Source: an uncultured Candidatus Saccharibacteria bacterium
GTDB taxonomy: Bacteria > Patescibacteria > Saccharimonadia > Saccharimonadales > JAEWBQ01
Reading direction: 5' to 3'
NCBI GenBank assembly: GCA_946885745.1
Contig: CAMPGV010000014.1
Span: forward strand, 1-18,635
Length of the DNA: 18,635 nucleotides
The notes beneath the pieces were generated by a model. The model made no database searches, was not told the origin of the DNA, and saw only the letters and a program-made list of their open reading frames with translations. Of this stretch, positions 1 through 5,395 are shown piece after piece; position 1 is the first letter of the stretch; each line of letters starts with the position of its first letter. The position numbers and the translations under genes were made by a program.

Positions 1-187
1 GTATAAATTTACACCTTGGGATATTGAGATTAAGGTTGTCGCGCCTCAATCACAATCTATTAACTTCACAAAAGACGGCTGGTATAAAGACGAAAGGACC
101 ATCGCTCTTGTTCTTAACGAATACGCGAAATTAATTCTTGAAACAAAAATGGATCTTATTCGAGAAGATCCTGCTCGTAATAAATAG
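1..187 (+). CDS. C-terminal end of an unrecognised protein (5' partial)
   Basis: An open frame enters from the left edge (first complete codon at 2) and ends at TAG 185-187, giving about 61 residues that read YKFTPWDIEIKVV at the start and end in REDPARNK. The composition is that of a normal soluble protein, with mixed charged and hydrophobic residues and an amphipathic region around LNEYAKLILETKMDLI. I do not recognise the family. The stop codon abuts the first copy of the array repeat (186 onward), as for other genes of the array, so this is probably the cargo of the first visible unit. The start lies outside the window. Confidence 0.7.
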   Translation, partial: YKFTPWDIEIKVVAPQSQSINFTKDGWYKDERTIALVLNEYAKLILETKMDLIREDPARNK

Positions 188-260
188 TTCCGAAGTTCGT
201 CCACGAGGGACTGCCAAGCATAAGTACAATGAATGAAAGATCTCTGCGGAGGTCTTTTTG
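186..260 (+). repeat. Array repeat copy 1, with terminator hairpin
   Basis: Near-consensus 75-bp copy: AGTTCCGAAG at the left end, TCCACGAGGGACTGCC in the core, then AATGAATG and a hairpin with arms 236-244 (AAAGATCTC) and 249-257 (GAGGTCTTT), loop TGCG, and a T-run to 259. The hairpin plus T-run fits an intrinsic terminator for the gene ending at 187. Confidence 0.9.
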
Positions 261-263
261 TTT

Positions 264-271
264 GGTATAGT
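264..271 (+). promoter_or_regulatory. Extended -10 promoter for the gene at 279
   Basis: GG-TATAGT (hexamer 266-271) sits directly after the repeat's terminator. It ends 7 bases before ATG 279, which predicts a leaderless transcript. Confidence 0.6.
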
Positions 272-278
272 TATTCTA

Positions 279-1040
279 ATGACGAAAATAATCAAAGTAA
301 TCGGCAATATTCTCATAGCTCCCGTTGCTGCTTTATTTGTTCTAATAGCACTAATGGTGGGAGTTGGTTTTCTATTGCTTTATATACTCCCAATGCGCGC
401 TTTAGCCGCAGTTATGCGCGCCGCCCGCAAAGACCCAAAAGCAAAGCTTGAAATTGCCGAGGCAAATGACAGTAACTGGCAAACATGCGACACTACGGAG
501 GAGTTCATTGAGTCATTCAACAGACTGCTCAAAGTCATCGCCACCGTGTCGAGCGCCAGTATAAGTCAGCTCAAGAAATTTGGTTTCGACGATATACCGC
601 CGCGTATCAACGACAGCGACCACCAAACAACCCTTCGCCTGGAGCGTACGTTACAGTCAGCTCATGGATCACTGGTCGCGACCTTAGAGTTTATATTCGA
701 GAAGTATAATGACTCGTACTTTACTGCGCTCGAGGACGACGAGTCTCGTGCGGGGTCGGGTTTTCCCGAGTTGAAGATGGTATGGAAATCGAATGACGAT
801 CACCGCTTAGTATTTACGACAAGCACCGATGAGTCGCTTTGGTTCGCAATTGGATTGCTCAATTCAGGACTTAAAATATCGGAGGCACACCAAGCATGGG
901 TAAAGCTTCAGGAAAAAGGTGTTTGGCTCGTCAATTACACGATAATTGATCCGCACAAATCTGACACGCTAAGTTACAGATACGGCCTACGCTCAGATTT
1001 CTCAGATAAGCGCGTGCGTGAATTTCTACTGGATAAATAA
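279..1040 (+). CDS. Membrane-anchored protein of unknown function
   Basis: The protein has 253 residues and ends at TAA 1038-1040. I chose ATG 279 over the upstream TTG at 258 because the -10 box 266-271 ends 7 bases before 279, the spacing found across this array, and TTG 258 lies within the terminator tail and upstream of the promoter. The N-terminus is a long hydrophobic stretch (about residues 4-38), either one long or two closely spaced membrane helices. A basic patch follows (RAARKDPKAK) and then about 210 soluble residues, so the bulk probably faces the cytoplasm. The soluble part has no motif I can assign. It is rich in acidic residues in the middle (ALEDDES) and ends with aromatic/basic segments. 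It is the only gene of its unit and carries its own promoter. Function is unknown. Confidence 0.75.
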   Translation: MTKIIKVIGNILIAPVAALFVLIALMVGVGFLLLYILPMRALAAVMRAARKDPKAKLEIAEANDSNWQTCDTTEEFIESFNRLLKVIATVSSASISQLKKFGFDDIPPRINDSDHQTTLRLERTLQSAHGSLVATLEFIFEKYNDSYFTALEDDESRAGSGFPELKMVWKSNDDHRLVFTTSTDESLWFAIGLLNSGLKISEAHQAWVKLQEKGVWLVNYTIIDPHKSDTLSYRYGLRSDFSDKRVREFLLDK

Positions 1041-1144
1041 TCAATGAGAGCGGAGAGCGGGTAGGTCAACGTGCGGTCATTTTCTCGATGAAAAACGCGA
1101 CCGGTGAGCCAGTAGATTGTCCTGATCGTAAGAATCGAGTCTAG
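1041..1144 (+). pseudogene. Relic of a paralogue of the gene at 8833-9168
   Basis: The stretch 1062-1144 translates as GQRAVIFSMKNATGEPVDCP followed by DRKNRV and a stop. This matches, residue for residue in most places, the C-terminus of the intact protein encoded at 8833-9168 (GQCAVILSMSEVAGEPIDCP, then DHSDRF). Upstream of 1062 the match continues only over AGCGGG and then breaks, consistent with a small deletion and loss of the rest of the gene. The fragment sits between the stop of the membrane protein and array repeat copy 2, exactly where the intact copy sits relative to repeat 9174-9247. It is a decayed unit that kept only its 3' end. Confidence 0.8.
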
Positions 1145-1149
1145 CGATA

Positions 1150-1223
1150 AGTTCTGAATTCTTTCACGAGGGGCTGCCATAGAGCTTATGCTTAAAAAGA
1201 TCTCTGTCATGGAGGTCTTTTTG
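1150..1223 (+). repeat. Array repeat copy 2 (second subtype), with terminator
   Basis: This copy has the second version of the middle part: GCCATAGAGCTTATG in place of GCCAAGCATAAGC. The hairpin is long, with arms 1194-1204 (AAAAAGATCTC) and 1212-1222 (GAGGTCTTTTT) and a 7-base loop. Confidence 0.9.
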
Positions 1224-1226
1224 TTT

Positions 1227-1234
1227 GGTATAGT
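1227..1234 (+). promoter_or_regulatory. -10 promoter for the gene at 1241
   Basis: TATAGT at 1229-1234 directly follows the repeat and ends 6 bases before ATG 1241. A leaderless transcript is predicted. Confidence 0.6.
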
Positions 1235-1240
1235 GATAGC

Positions 1241-1528
1241 ATGAATAACGCCAACAACCCCACGAGTAAAGAGGAGTACCTGGCAGGTAGGTGTGAGGTT
1301 TGCGGTTTTTACACATTTAAGAACATTGAGCGTGACAGCTTTGAAATATGCAGCGTTTGTTTCTGGGAAGATGATGGATACAATGACAATCCCGATGAGG
1401 TACGCGGTGGGCCAAATCAAGATCTTAGCATCAATCAAGCCAAGGCTAACTTCAAAAAGTTTGGCGCATACAGCCAGCATGTCGCTCAATACACACGCGC
1501 ACCACGCGATGATGAGCTACGGGCGTAA
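1241..1528 (+). CDS. CPCC-family cysteine-rich (zinc-binding-like) protein
   Basis: The 95-residue protein has two CxxC pairs: Cys18/Cys21 (CEVCG) and Cys37/Cys40 (ICSVCFWEDDG). The block EICxVCFWEDDG followed by a GGPN-type loop and NQAKANFKKFG is the hallmark of the small cysteine-rich CPCC family. That family usually has CPCCG at the first pair; here it reads CEVCG. The four cysteines probably bind one metal ion, but the cellular role of the family is not established. The start ATG 1241 is fixed by the -10 box 6 bases upstream. The stop at 1526-1528 is 5 bases from the next repeat. It is the single gene of its unit. Confidence 0.85.
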   Translation: MNNANNPTSKEEYLAGRCEVCGFYTFKNIERDSFEICSVCFWEDDGYNDNPDEVRGGPNQDLSINQAKANFKKFGAYSQHVAQYTRAPRDDELRA

Positions 1529-1533
1529 TTAAA

Positions 1534-1608
1534 AGTTCCAAAGTTCTTCCACTAGGGGCTGCCAAGCATAAGCATAATGAATGAGAGATCTCTGCGGAGG
1601 TATTTTTG
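1534..1608 (+). repeat. Array repeat copy 3, with terminator
   Basis: Near-consensus copy: AGTTCCAAAG, TTCCACTAGGGGCTGCC, AAGCATAAGC, then a hairpin AGATCTC-TGCG-GAGGT and a T-run. One arm position is changed (GAGGTATT), which weakens the outer stem. Confidence 0.88.
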
Positions 1609-1609
1609 T

Positions 1610-1615
1610 TATAGT
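1610..1615 (+). promoter_or_regulatory. -10 promoter for the gene at 1622
   Basis: TATAGT after TTTTTGT, ending 6 bases before ATG 1622. Confidence 0.6.
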
Positions 1616-1621
1616 TAAGCA

Positions 1622-1909
1622 ATGAGTATTGATAACACTGAGCTGTCTATAAATACCGTCTATCTAAGGCTGAAAGAAATTATTAAGAATGAAGCCCGGG
1701 AGCCTTTAGACAAGGTGGGGTCTTATATTGTTGGCTGCACATTAGCAGTAGAGGGTATAGAGAGCCTATTCGAGTCCTATCCAACCTTAGAGGAAATAGC
1801 AGATATTGGCTCGGACTTAGAGTGTCAAGGTGAAGAGTATTTCGATGAGTATCATCGGAAATTAAAGGTATTACTGGTGAAACTAGAATCAGAGATTAGT
1901 AATAAATAG
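1622..1909 (+). CDS. Small acidic protein, unrecognised
   Basis: The 95-residue protein is acidic and likely all-helical, with no cysteine pair or nucleotide-binding motif; segments such as VYLRLKEIIKNEAREPLDKV and HRKLKVLLVKLESEI look amphipathic. The mid-region (SYPTLEEIADIGSDLE) resembles the small helical proteins often found alone in accessory arrays. I cannot name a family. The start is set by the TATAGT box 6 bases upstream. The first residues MSIDN recur at the start of the otherwise different protein at 8833 (MSIDNIS). The stop codon TAG overlaps the left end of a decayed array repeat. Confidence 0.65.
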   Translation: MSIDNTELSINTVYLRLKEIIKNEAREPLDKVGSYIVGCTLAVEGIESLFESYPTLEEIADIGSDLECQGEEYFDEYHRKLKVLLVKLESEISNK

Positions 1910-1986
1910 CTCGATACTCATCCACTAACATGCTGAGTGTATGTTTAATGAAAGACGGCAACAGAAATGGTGGCCTTTGATTTTTA
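1908..1986 (+). repeat. Array repeat copy 4 (decayed)
   Basis: Recognisable left part (AGCTCGATACTCATCCACTA) and ATGAAAGA, followed by a diverged hairpin region ending in TTTGATTTTT. The terminator stem is mostly lost. Confidence 0.6.
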
Positions 1987-2014
1987 TACAACAAATATGA
2001 TGCGCAAACTGCCT

Positions 2015-2020
2015 TATACT
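2015..2020 (+). promoter_or_regulatory. -10 promoter for the gene at 2027
   Basis: TATACT ending 6 bases before ATG 2027. It lies within the longer open frame that begins at 1967 and therefore argues against the upstream starts. Confidence 0.55.
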
Positions 2021-2026
2021 GAATGC

Positions 2027-2299
2027 ATGATAGCAAATAAAGACTCAGTGGCATTCGACAATATACTTAGCCATATCCACGAAGAGCGCGTGAGGGCGCA
2101 GCTTACCAATAAGTCATTCGAGCTGGGAATTCTAAGCGACAAGCAGCAGAGCCAAGTCCTTGAGCTTGTTGAAAGTAACATAGATACATTGAAAGGTATC
2201 GGCATGTCGAAGTTGTTGTGGCATGACGATGCTTTACGATCTTCCATGAAACTTGCAGGGGAAGATCTGCTCATCTCTATTTGCGCTCCACGTAACTAA
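2027..2299 (+). CDS. Small protein, unrecognised
   Basis: The protein has 90 residues and begins MIANKDSVAF. In-frame ATGs exist at 1967 and between, but the box TATACT 2015-2020 lies 6 bases before ATG 2027, as for the neighbouring units, so a transcript from it would begin at 2027. The sequence is soluble and probably helical (ILSHIHEERVRAQL, DKQQSQVLELVESNIDTLK), with a single Cys near the C-terminus. I see no catalytic motif and no family that I recognise. TAA 2297-2299 is directly followed by the next repeat. Confidence 0.6.
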   Translation: MIANKDSVAFDNILSHIHEERVRAQLTNKSFELGILSDKQQSQVLELVESNIDTLKGIGMSKLLWHDDALRSSMKLAGEDLLISICAPRN

Positions 2300-2375
2300 A
2301 GGTTCTGAACTAATCCACGAGGGACTGCCGCGCCATAAGCATGACGACTTAAGACTTCTTCGGAAATCTTTTTTG
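2300..2375 (+). repeat. Array repeat copy 5, diverged hairpin with UUCG loop
   Basis: The left half is close to consensus (GGTTCTGAACTAATCCACGAGGGACTGCC). The hairpin has a different sequence but is still a hairpin: arms 2351-2358 (AAGACTTC) and 2363-2370 (GAAATCTT), loop TTCG, one mismatch, and T-run to 2374. Confidence 0.85.
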
Positions 2376-2388
2376 TTAATGATAACTT

Positions 2389-2465
2389 TGGCTCGGAGAG
2401 AAGGGGTCGAACCTTCAAACTCTTGGCTCAAAATCAAGTGACTTTACCAGTTTGTCCATCTCCGA
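2389..2465 (-). tRNA. trnQ: tRNA-Gln (anticodon TTG)
   Basis: On the minus strand a full cloverleaf can be drawn: acceptor TCGGAGA (5' end at 2465) pairs with TCTCCGA, the anticodon loop TTTTGAG gives TTG, the T arm is GAAGG-TTCGACC-CCTTC, the discriminator is G, and an encoded CCA occupies 2391-2389. The closing pair of the anticodon stem (A-C) is mismatched. It lies 5 bases downstream of a second tRNA-Gln on the same strand. Confidence 0.9.
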
Positions 2466-2470
2466 TCATA

Positions 2471-2545
2471 TGGCTGCCTCGCTTGAATTTGAACCAAGCT
2501 TGCTTGCTCCAGACACAAGTGTCCTATCAACTAGATGACAAGGCA
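2471..2545 (-). tRNA. trnQ: tRNA-Gln (anticodon CTG)
   Basis: On the minus strand, acceptor TGCCTTG (5' end at 2545) pairs with CGAGGCA with one G-T pair. The anticodon stem CTTGT/GCAAG encloses GTCTGGA (anticodon CTG), the T arm is CTTGG-TTCAAAT-TCAAG, and the discriminator G and encoded CCA follow. With the neighbouring TTG copy it covers both glutamine codons. Both sit in the array between repeat copy 5 and the gene at 2796. Confidence 0.87.
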
Positions 2546-2570
2546 TTAAAAAACACCGCTTTTGCGGTGC
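2546..2570 (-). terminator. Intrinsic terminator on the minus strand, upstream of the tRNA pair
   Basis: Perfect hairpin CACCGC (2554-2559), loop TTTT, GCGGTG (2564-2569). Read on the minus strand it is followed by TTTTTT. It would end a minus-strand transcript coming from 2570-2720, just before the tRNA genes. Confidence 0.75.
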
Positions 2571-2745
2571 TATATAACATTTGAGCGTAGGGTATATTTA
2601 AGCAGCCGCAAATTGCGATAATGTAACCTGTTGCTGTTGGTCCAAATTTACCATGTATCCTCTTATAACATAGATTAGTTATGTAGGTAATGTCTTTATC
2701 TAATACACCTACATAATACACAATATACCTTACGTTCTAGCTGGT
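2571..2745. other. Unexplained intergenic stretch; possible minus-strand small RNA
   Basis: No convincing gene is visible. It contains a 10-bp inverted repeat, TTATGTAGGT (2679-2688) and ACCTACATAA (2707-2716). Read on the minus strand, a possible -10 box (TATTAT, 2718-2713) would give a transcript of about 150 nt that ends at the terminator 2546-2570. A 64-codon minus-strand frame here runs into the tRNA gene and terminator and is not believable as a protein. The small-RNA reading is inference. Confidence 0.3.
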
Positions 2746-2779
2746 CGTTTTGACGATAGTCTAAGTAGCGACATGATTA

Positions 2780-2788
2780 TGATATGAT
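2780..2788 (+). promoter_or_regulatory. Extended -10 promoter for the gene at 2796
   Basis: TG-A-TATGAT, hexamer 2783-2788, ending 7 bases before ATG 2796. A TTGACG at 2750-2755 is too far upstream for a normal -35. Confidence 0.55.
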
Positions 2789-2795
2789 AAGTCTC

Positions 2796-3005
2796 ATGAA
2801 GATCGTAAACAACAGTGATAAATTTCCAACTATGTCAAATGCTGAACTCATCGAGGAGCTAAGCAATCTAGATAACTCGCTAAGACTTGCAACTGAGCTT
2901 GGTACGGGCACGAGCGGCGTTGAGGCTATTATTAGCCAAGCGGAACAAGAACTAGTAAGCCGAGGTATTGATACGGCTGATATAAAATCGCGAATATCTG
3001 AATAA
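2796..3005 (+). CDS. Small soluble protein, unrecognised
   Basis: The 69-residue protein begins MKIVNNSDKFPTMSNAELIE. The ATG at 2784 lies inside the -10 box and cannot be the start of a transcript from it, so I chose 2796. The sequence has the pattern of a short helical bundle: SNAELIEELSNLDNSLRLATEL, a Gly/Thr-rich turn GTGTSGVE, then AIISQAEQELVSRG. This resembles small solitary helical domains but matches no family I can name. It lies downstream of the tRNA pair and before repeat copy 6, with a 44-base gap after its stop. Confidence 0.6.
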   Translation: MKIVNNSDKFPTMSNAELIEELSNLDNSLRLATELGTGTSGVEAIISQAEQELVSRGIDTADIKSRISE

Positions 3006-3049
3006 AATATATGTAGCACCACGAAGCGCTAGTGGCTATCCTCCGCAAA

Positions 3050-3122
3050 AGTTCTTAACTCGTCCACGAGGGGCTACCATAAAGCTTATGTTTAAAAGAT
3101 CTCCAATATGGAGGTCTTTTTG
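3050..3122 (+). repeat. Array repeat copy 6 (second subtype), with terminator
   Basis: AGTTCTTAACTCGTCCACGA, GGGGCTACCATAAAGCTTATG, then a perfect but for one G-T pair 11-bp hairpin, arms 3094-3104 (AAAAGATCTCC) and 3110-3120 (GGAGGTCTTTT), loop AATAT. CTCGTCCACGAG in this copy is itself a 5-bp inverted repeat. Confidence 0.9.
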
Positions 3123-3134
3123 TTTAGTACGATT

Positions 3135-3191
3135 ATGTCTATAGACCAATCCACGCTATCAACCACCACGTCATCCGCCATATTGCATTAG
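3135..3191 (+). pseudogene. Probable remnant of a cargo gene (18 codons)
   Basis: After repeat copy 6 a short frame starts at ATG 3135 (MSIDQSTLSTTTSSAILH) and stops at 3191. Its start MSID resembles MSIDN at 1622 and 8833. No proper -10 box remains at the usual spacing. I read it as the broken 5' end of a lost gene. It could also be chance. Confidence 0.3.
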
Positions 3192-3206
3192 ATGTGGATT
3201 TCAACA

Positions 3207-3278
3207 AAAAAACTAAGCCCATCACACGGGCAGGCACTTTCAAGGTAAGCCTCGAAGCGCCTGCCCAGGTGAGGGCTT
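3207..3278 (-). terminator. Long intrinsic terminator for the minus-strand gene at 3292-3669
   Basis: Arms 3215-3235 and 3259-3278 pair over about 19 bp (outer AAGCCC/GGGCTT, inner GGGCAGGC/GCCTGCCC) around a 23-base loop. On the minus strand it is followed by AG and a run of seven T. It stands 13 bases past the stop of the gene. Confidence 0.85.
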
Positions 3279-3291
3279 GTGGGCGTAGATA

Positions 3292-3669
3292 CTACACTGT
3301 TGGATTTGCCATGATCGCCGGAGCGAAGACAGTATAGGGCGGCACGCCCTCTCTGAAGAACCCAAACGCAACAGCCTGGACGACCTCTACTGTTTCGCCG
3401 TCCTCAGACTGAGCGAGACAATAATAAAGCTCGTCTCCACCTCCCGCGTAGTGTGCCTCGTGCATAGTGTCGGTGAAAACGTACCAAAACCGATTCATTG
3501 CATGAGCCGGATGGGGATCTCCTACATACCTAAGATGTACGAGGTTTCCGTCAACAACAAGATCTAGAGGCAAATCACGGTTACTGCCGCTACGGAACCG
3601 TGCAATCTTACTTGAAACATCTTCGTCCTGGGCCATTAGCTCAGCAACGACAGGTAACAAATTGTGCAT
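3292..3669 (-). CDS. Hypothetical protein, 125 residues
   Basis: This minus-strand gene has ordinary signals: ATG 3669-3667 preceded by GGAGA with 4 bases between, a -10 box TATAGT about 45 bases upstream, and a strong terminator right after the stop. It is not leaderless, unlike most units here. The protein is soluble, with a probable beta-rich core (LPLDLVVDGNLVHLRYVGD; FWYVFTDTMHEAHYAGGGDE; TVEVVQAVAFGFF), and has several His residues but no catalytic motif I can assign. The inverted repeat at 3689-3704 just downstream of the predicted transcript start suggests repression by an unknown regulator. I do not recognise the family. Confidence 0.75.
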   Translation of the reverse strand: MHNLLPVVAELMAQDEDVSSKIARFRSGSNRDLPLDLVVDGNLVHLRYVGDPHPAHAMNRFWYVFTDTMHEAHYAGGGDELYYCLAQSEDGETVEVVQAVAFGFFREGVPPYTVFAPAIMANPTV

Positions 3670-3688
3670 TGTTTCTCCAGTGATAGGA

Positions 3689-3718
3689 GTGACAGGAGTG
3701 TCACTAAGACAGACTATA
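3689..3718 (-). promoter_or_regulatory. Promoter with operator-like inverted repeat for the 3292-3669 gene
   Basis: Minus-strand -10 TATAGT at 3718-3713. The perfect inverted repeat GTGACA-N4-TGTCAC fills 3689-3704, immediately downstream of the expected transcript start. The position suits a repressor site. Confidence 0.45.
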
Positions 3719-3772
3719 CAATGTTTTGATATGTTTGTACATAGGTAAAAAACTCTTAGACGTATTGCAGTT

Positions 3773-3781
3773 TGCTATGAT
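3773..3781 (+). promoter_or_regulatory. Extended -10 promoter for the esterase gene
   Basis: TG-C-TATGAT, hexamer 3776-3781, ending 6 bases before ATG 3788. Confidence 0.6.
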
Positions 3782-3787
3782 ATATCC

Positions 3788-4468
3788 ATGAACATCAATA
3801 CAAGCGCTGCCACCGTACTGGCATATGGCGACTCGAACACATACGGGCAAAAACCAGATAGGAGTGGACGTTTTGACGCCAATAAGCGCTGGCCTGGCGT
3901 TTTACAAGCAAAGCTCGGCGACAAATTTTATGTTATCGAAGAGGGCCTAGGTGGGCGTACCACAGACTTAGAACATCCAAATCCCAAAAAGCCGAGTCGA
4001 AACGGCTTAACTTATTTCGCAGCCTGCCTCGAAAGCCACAGTCCGCTCGATTTTGTGATTATCATGCTTGGTACAAACGACTTTAAAGTAGCATATGATC
4101 GCACAGCGCAAGACATCGCCGATGCCCTTAATAAATACATCGATAGCATCATCGCCGCATACGATAGCACCCCCAACAGGCCGAAAGTTCTATTAGTGAG
4201 CCCGCCACATATGGATGATACCGCTCCGCAATTTTACTCTAGCATGCCAACGCCAGGTGCATATGATCAGACGTCAATCCAGAAGTCACGCGAGCTAGCA
4301 TTACACCTACGTAAGCTTGCCAGCGATACCGGCTCATATTTTCTTGACTCTGCAGATCTCACGCAAGCAGGTGAGGATGGTATCCATATAACCGAGCCAT
4401 CGCATAAACGACTAGGCCAAGAAGTAGCAGCCTTAGTCGAGTCGATAAATGGTGGGAAACTTCTATAA
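3788..4468 (+). CDS. SGNH/GDSL-family hydrolase (esterase-like)
   Basis: The protein has 226 residues, the usual size of a single-domain SGNH hydrolase. All four blocks are visible: Block I YGDSNTYG with the nucleophile Ser16, Block II glycine in GLGGRT (Gly55/56), Block III LGTNDF with Asn97, and Block V DGIHIT with Asp197 and His200. Members hydrolyse ester or acetyl groups on lipids, sugars or small esters; the substrate cannot be read from sequence. There is no signal peptide, so it acts in the cytoplasm. The GDSNTYG and GLGGRTT blocks resemble arylesterase-like members of the family. The start at 3788 is fixed by the extended -10 box 6 bases upstream. Repeat copy 7 follows 13 bases after the stop. 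Confidence 0.9.
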   Translation: MNINTSAATVLAYGDSNTYGQKPDRSGRFDANKRWPGVLQAKLGDKFYVIEEGLGGRTTDLEHPNPKKPSRNGLTYFAACLESHSPLDFVIIMLGTNDFKVAYDRTAQDIADALNKYIDSIIAAYDSTPNRPKVLLVSPPHMDDTAPQFYSSMPTPGAYDQTSIQKSRELALHLRKLASDTGSYFLDSADLTQAGEDGIHITEPSHKRLGQEVAALVESINGGKLL

Positions 4469-4481
4469 TAACGCTAACAGG

Positions 4482-4556
4482 AGTTCTGAAGTTCATCCAC
4501 GAGGAGCTGCCAAGCATAAGCGCCATGAATGAAAGATCTCTAAGGAGGTCTTTTTG
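4482..4556 (+). repeat. Array repeat copy 7, with terminator
   Basis: Close to consensus: AGTTCTGAAGTTCATCCACG, AGGAGCTGCCAAGCATAAGC, ATGAATG, hairpin arms 4532-4540 (AAAGATCTC) and 4545-4553 (GAGGTCTTT), loop TAAG. Confidence 0.92.
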
Positions 4557-4580
4557 CTTGTTTTGTTCTAGCCTTTATCT

Positions 4581-4586
4581 GATAAT
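4581..4586 (+). promoter_or_regulatory. -10 promoter for the ATPase gene
   Basis: GATAAT ending 6 bases before ATG 4593. It lies further from the repeat than in other units. Confidence 0.5.
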
Positions 4587-4592
4587 CGTTAT

Positions 4593-5309
4593 ATGCAAGA
4601 AAGTTTCATACGCGGTGTTTCGCTAAACAATGTTGATAGTACGATTTATCCGTTCAATATTGCTGCAGTAAGAAGTATAAATGAAATTTCTTTTAATCAG
4701 CCGGTCACGATCCTGGTCGGTGAAAACGGTTCTGGCAAATCAACAATAATTGAATCAATAGCAGTAGCTGCCGGATTCGCCAGCGAGGGAGGGACAAAAA
4801 ATAGTAGATTCTCAACCTACGATTCAACTTCTAATCTCCACGAGTCGATTAACCTCATACGAGGATCGCGTAGAGAACATGGCGGCTACTTCTTAAGGGC
4901 AGAGAGCTTCTATAATGTTGCGTCTTATATGGAGAGTCCAAACCCAGAAGGACCATTACGATATGGCGGCAAGAGCATGCACGAGCAGTCGCATGGAGAA
5001 TCATTTCTGTGGCTTGTCAATCATCAGTTCAAGCCTAATGCTCTTTATATTTTAGACGAACCCGAAGCGGCATTGTCGCCTCACCGACAACTCTCGCTAT
5101 TAGTGGCAATACACAATCTAGTCAATTTGGGCTCACAGTTTATCATTGCCACTCATTCACCTATACTGTTAGCCTATCCAAATGCATCATTATACGAATT
5201 GAGTCATGAGGGCATCGCAAGTATTGAGTATGACGAAATAGAGCACGTCCAATTAACTAAGGACTTTTTAGCCAACCCCAAGCAATTCCTAGAAAGGTTA
5301 TTTAAGTGA
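4593..5309 (+). CDS. AAA/ABC-type ATPase (SMC-like predicted ATPase)
   Basis: The 238-residue ATPase has Walker A GENGSGKST (residues 43-51), a signature-like helix SHGES after residue 130, Walker B LYILDEPEAALS (Asp155, Glu156 catalytic), and a switch histidine in ATHSP (His188). This is the small, stand-alone SMC/ABC-like ATPase family of general ATP-binding proteins, without membrane or DNA-hook parts. Members of this type occur alone as housekeeping proteins and also in defence or toxin-linked loci; nothing nearby says which. The first 35 residues form the expected beta-rich start that leads into FNQPVTILVGENG. The stop TGA 5307-5309 shares its last base with the left end of repeat copy 8, so gene and repeat are fused without spare bases. 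Confidence 0.9.
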   Translation: MQESFIRGVSLNNVDSTIYPFNIAAVRSINEISFNQPVTILVGENGSGKSTIIESIAVAAGFASEGGTKNSRFSTYDSTSNLHESINLIRGSRREHGGYFLRAESFYNVASYMESPNPEGPLRYGGKSMHEQSHGESFLWLVNHQFKPNALYILDEPEAALSPHRQLSLLVAIHNLVNLGSQFIIATHSPILLAYPNASLYELSHEGIASIEYDEIEHVQLTKDFLANPKQFLERLFK

Positions 5310-5382
5310 GTTCCGAAGCTCATGCACGAGAGGCTGCCATAGAGCCTATGTTTATAAAGATCTCCGGATGGAGATCTTTTTG
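5309..5382 (+). repeat. Array repeat copy 8 (second subtype), perfect terminator stem
   Basis: AGTTCCGAAGCTCATGCACG, AGAGGCTGCCATAGAGCCTATG, then a perfect 10-bp hairpin AAAGATCTCC (5356-5365), loop GGAT, GGAGATCTTT (5370-5379). The T-G pair of other copies is a T-A pair here. Confidence 0.92.
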
Positions 5383-5389
5383 TTATCAT
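5381..5389 (+). promoter_or_regulatory. Extended -10 promoter for the kinase gene
   Basis: TG-T-TATCAT, hexamer 5384-5389, ending 6 bases before ATG 5396. The TG is also the last part of the repeat. Confidence 0.55.
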
Positions 5390-5395
5390 TGAATC

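Noticed and set aside
974..1489. 171-codon minus-strand frame
   Set aside because: It runs opposite to the membrane protein, the relic, repeat copy 2 and the CPCC gene, all of which are well supported.
2527..2721. 64-codon minus-strand frame as a protein
   Set aside because: Its end runs through the terminator and into the tRNA-Gln gene. No ribosome binding site, and composition is poor.
4593..5309. Defence system based on the ATPase
   Set aside because: There is no nuclease or partner gene next to it. It stands alone between two repeats.
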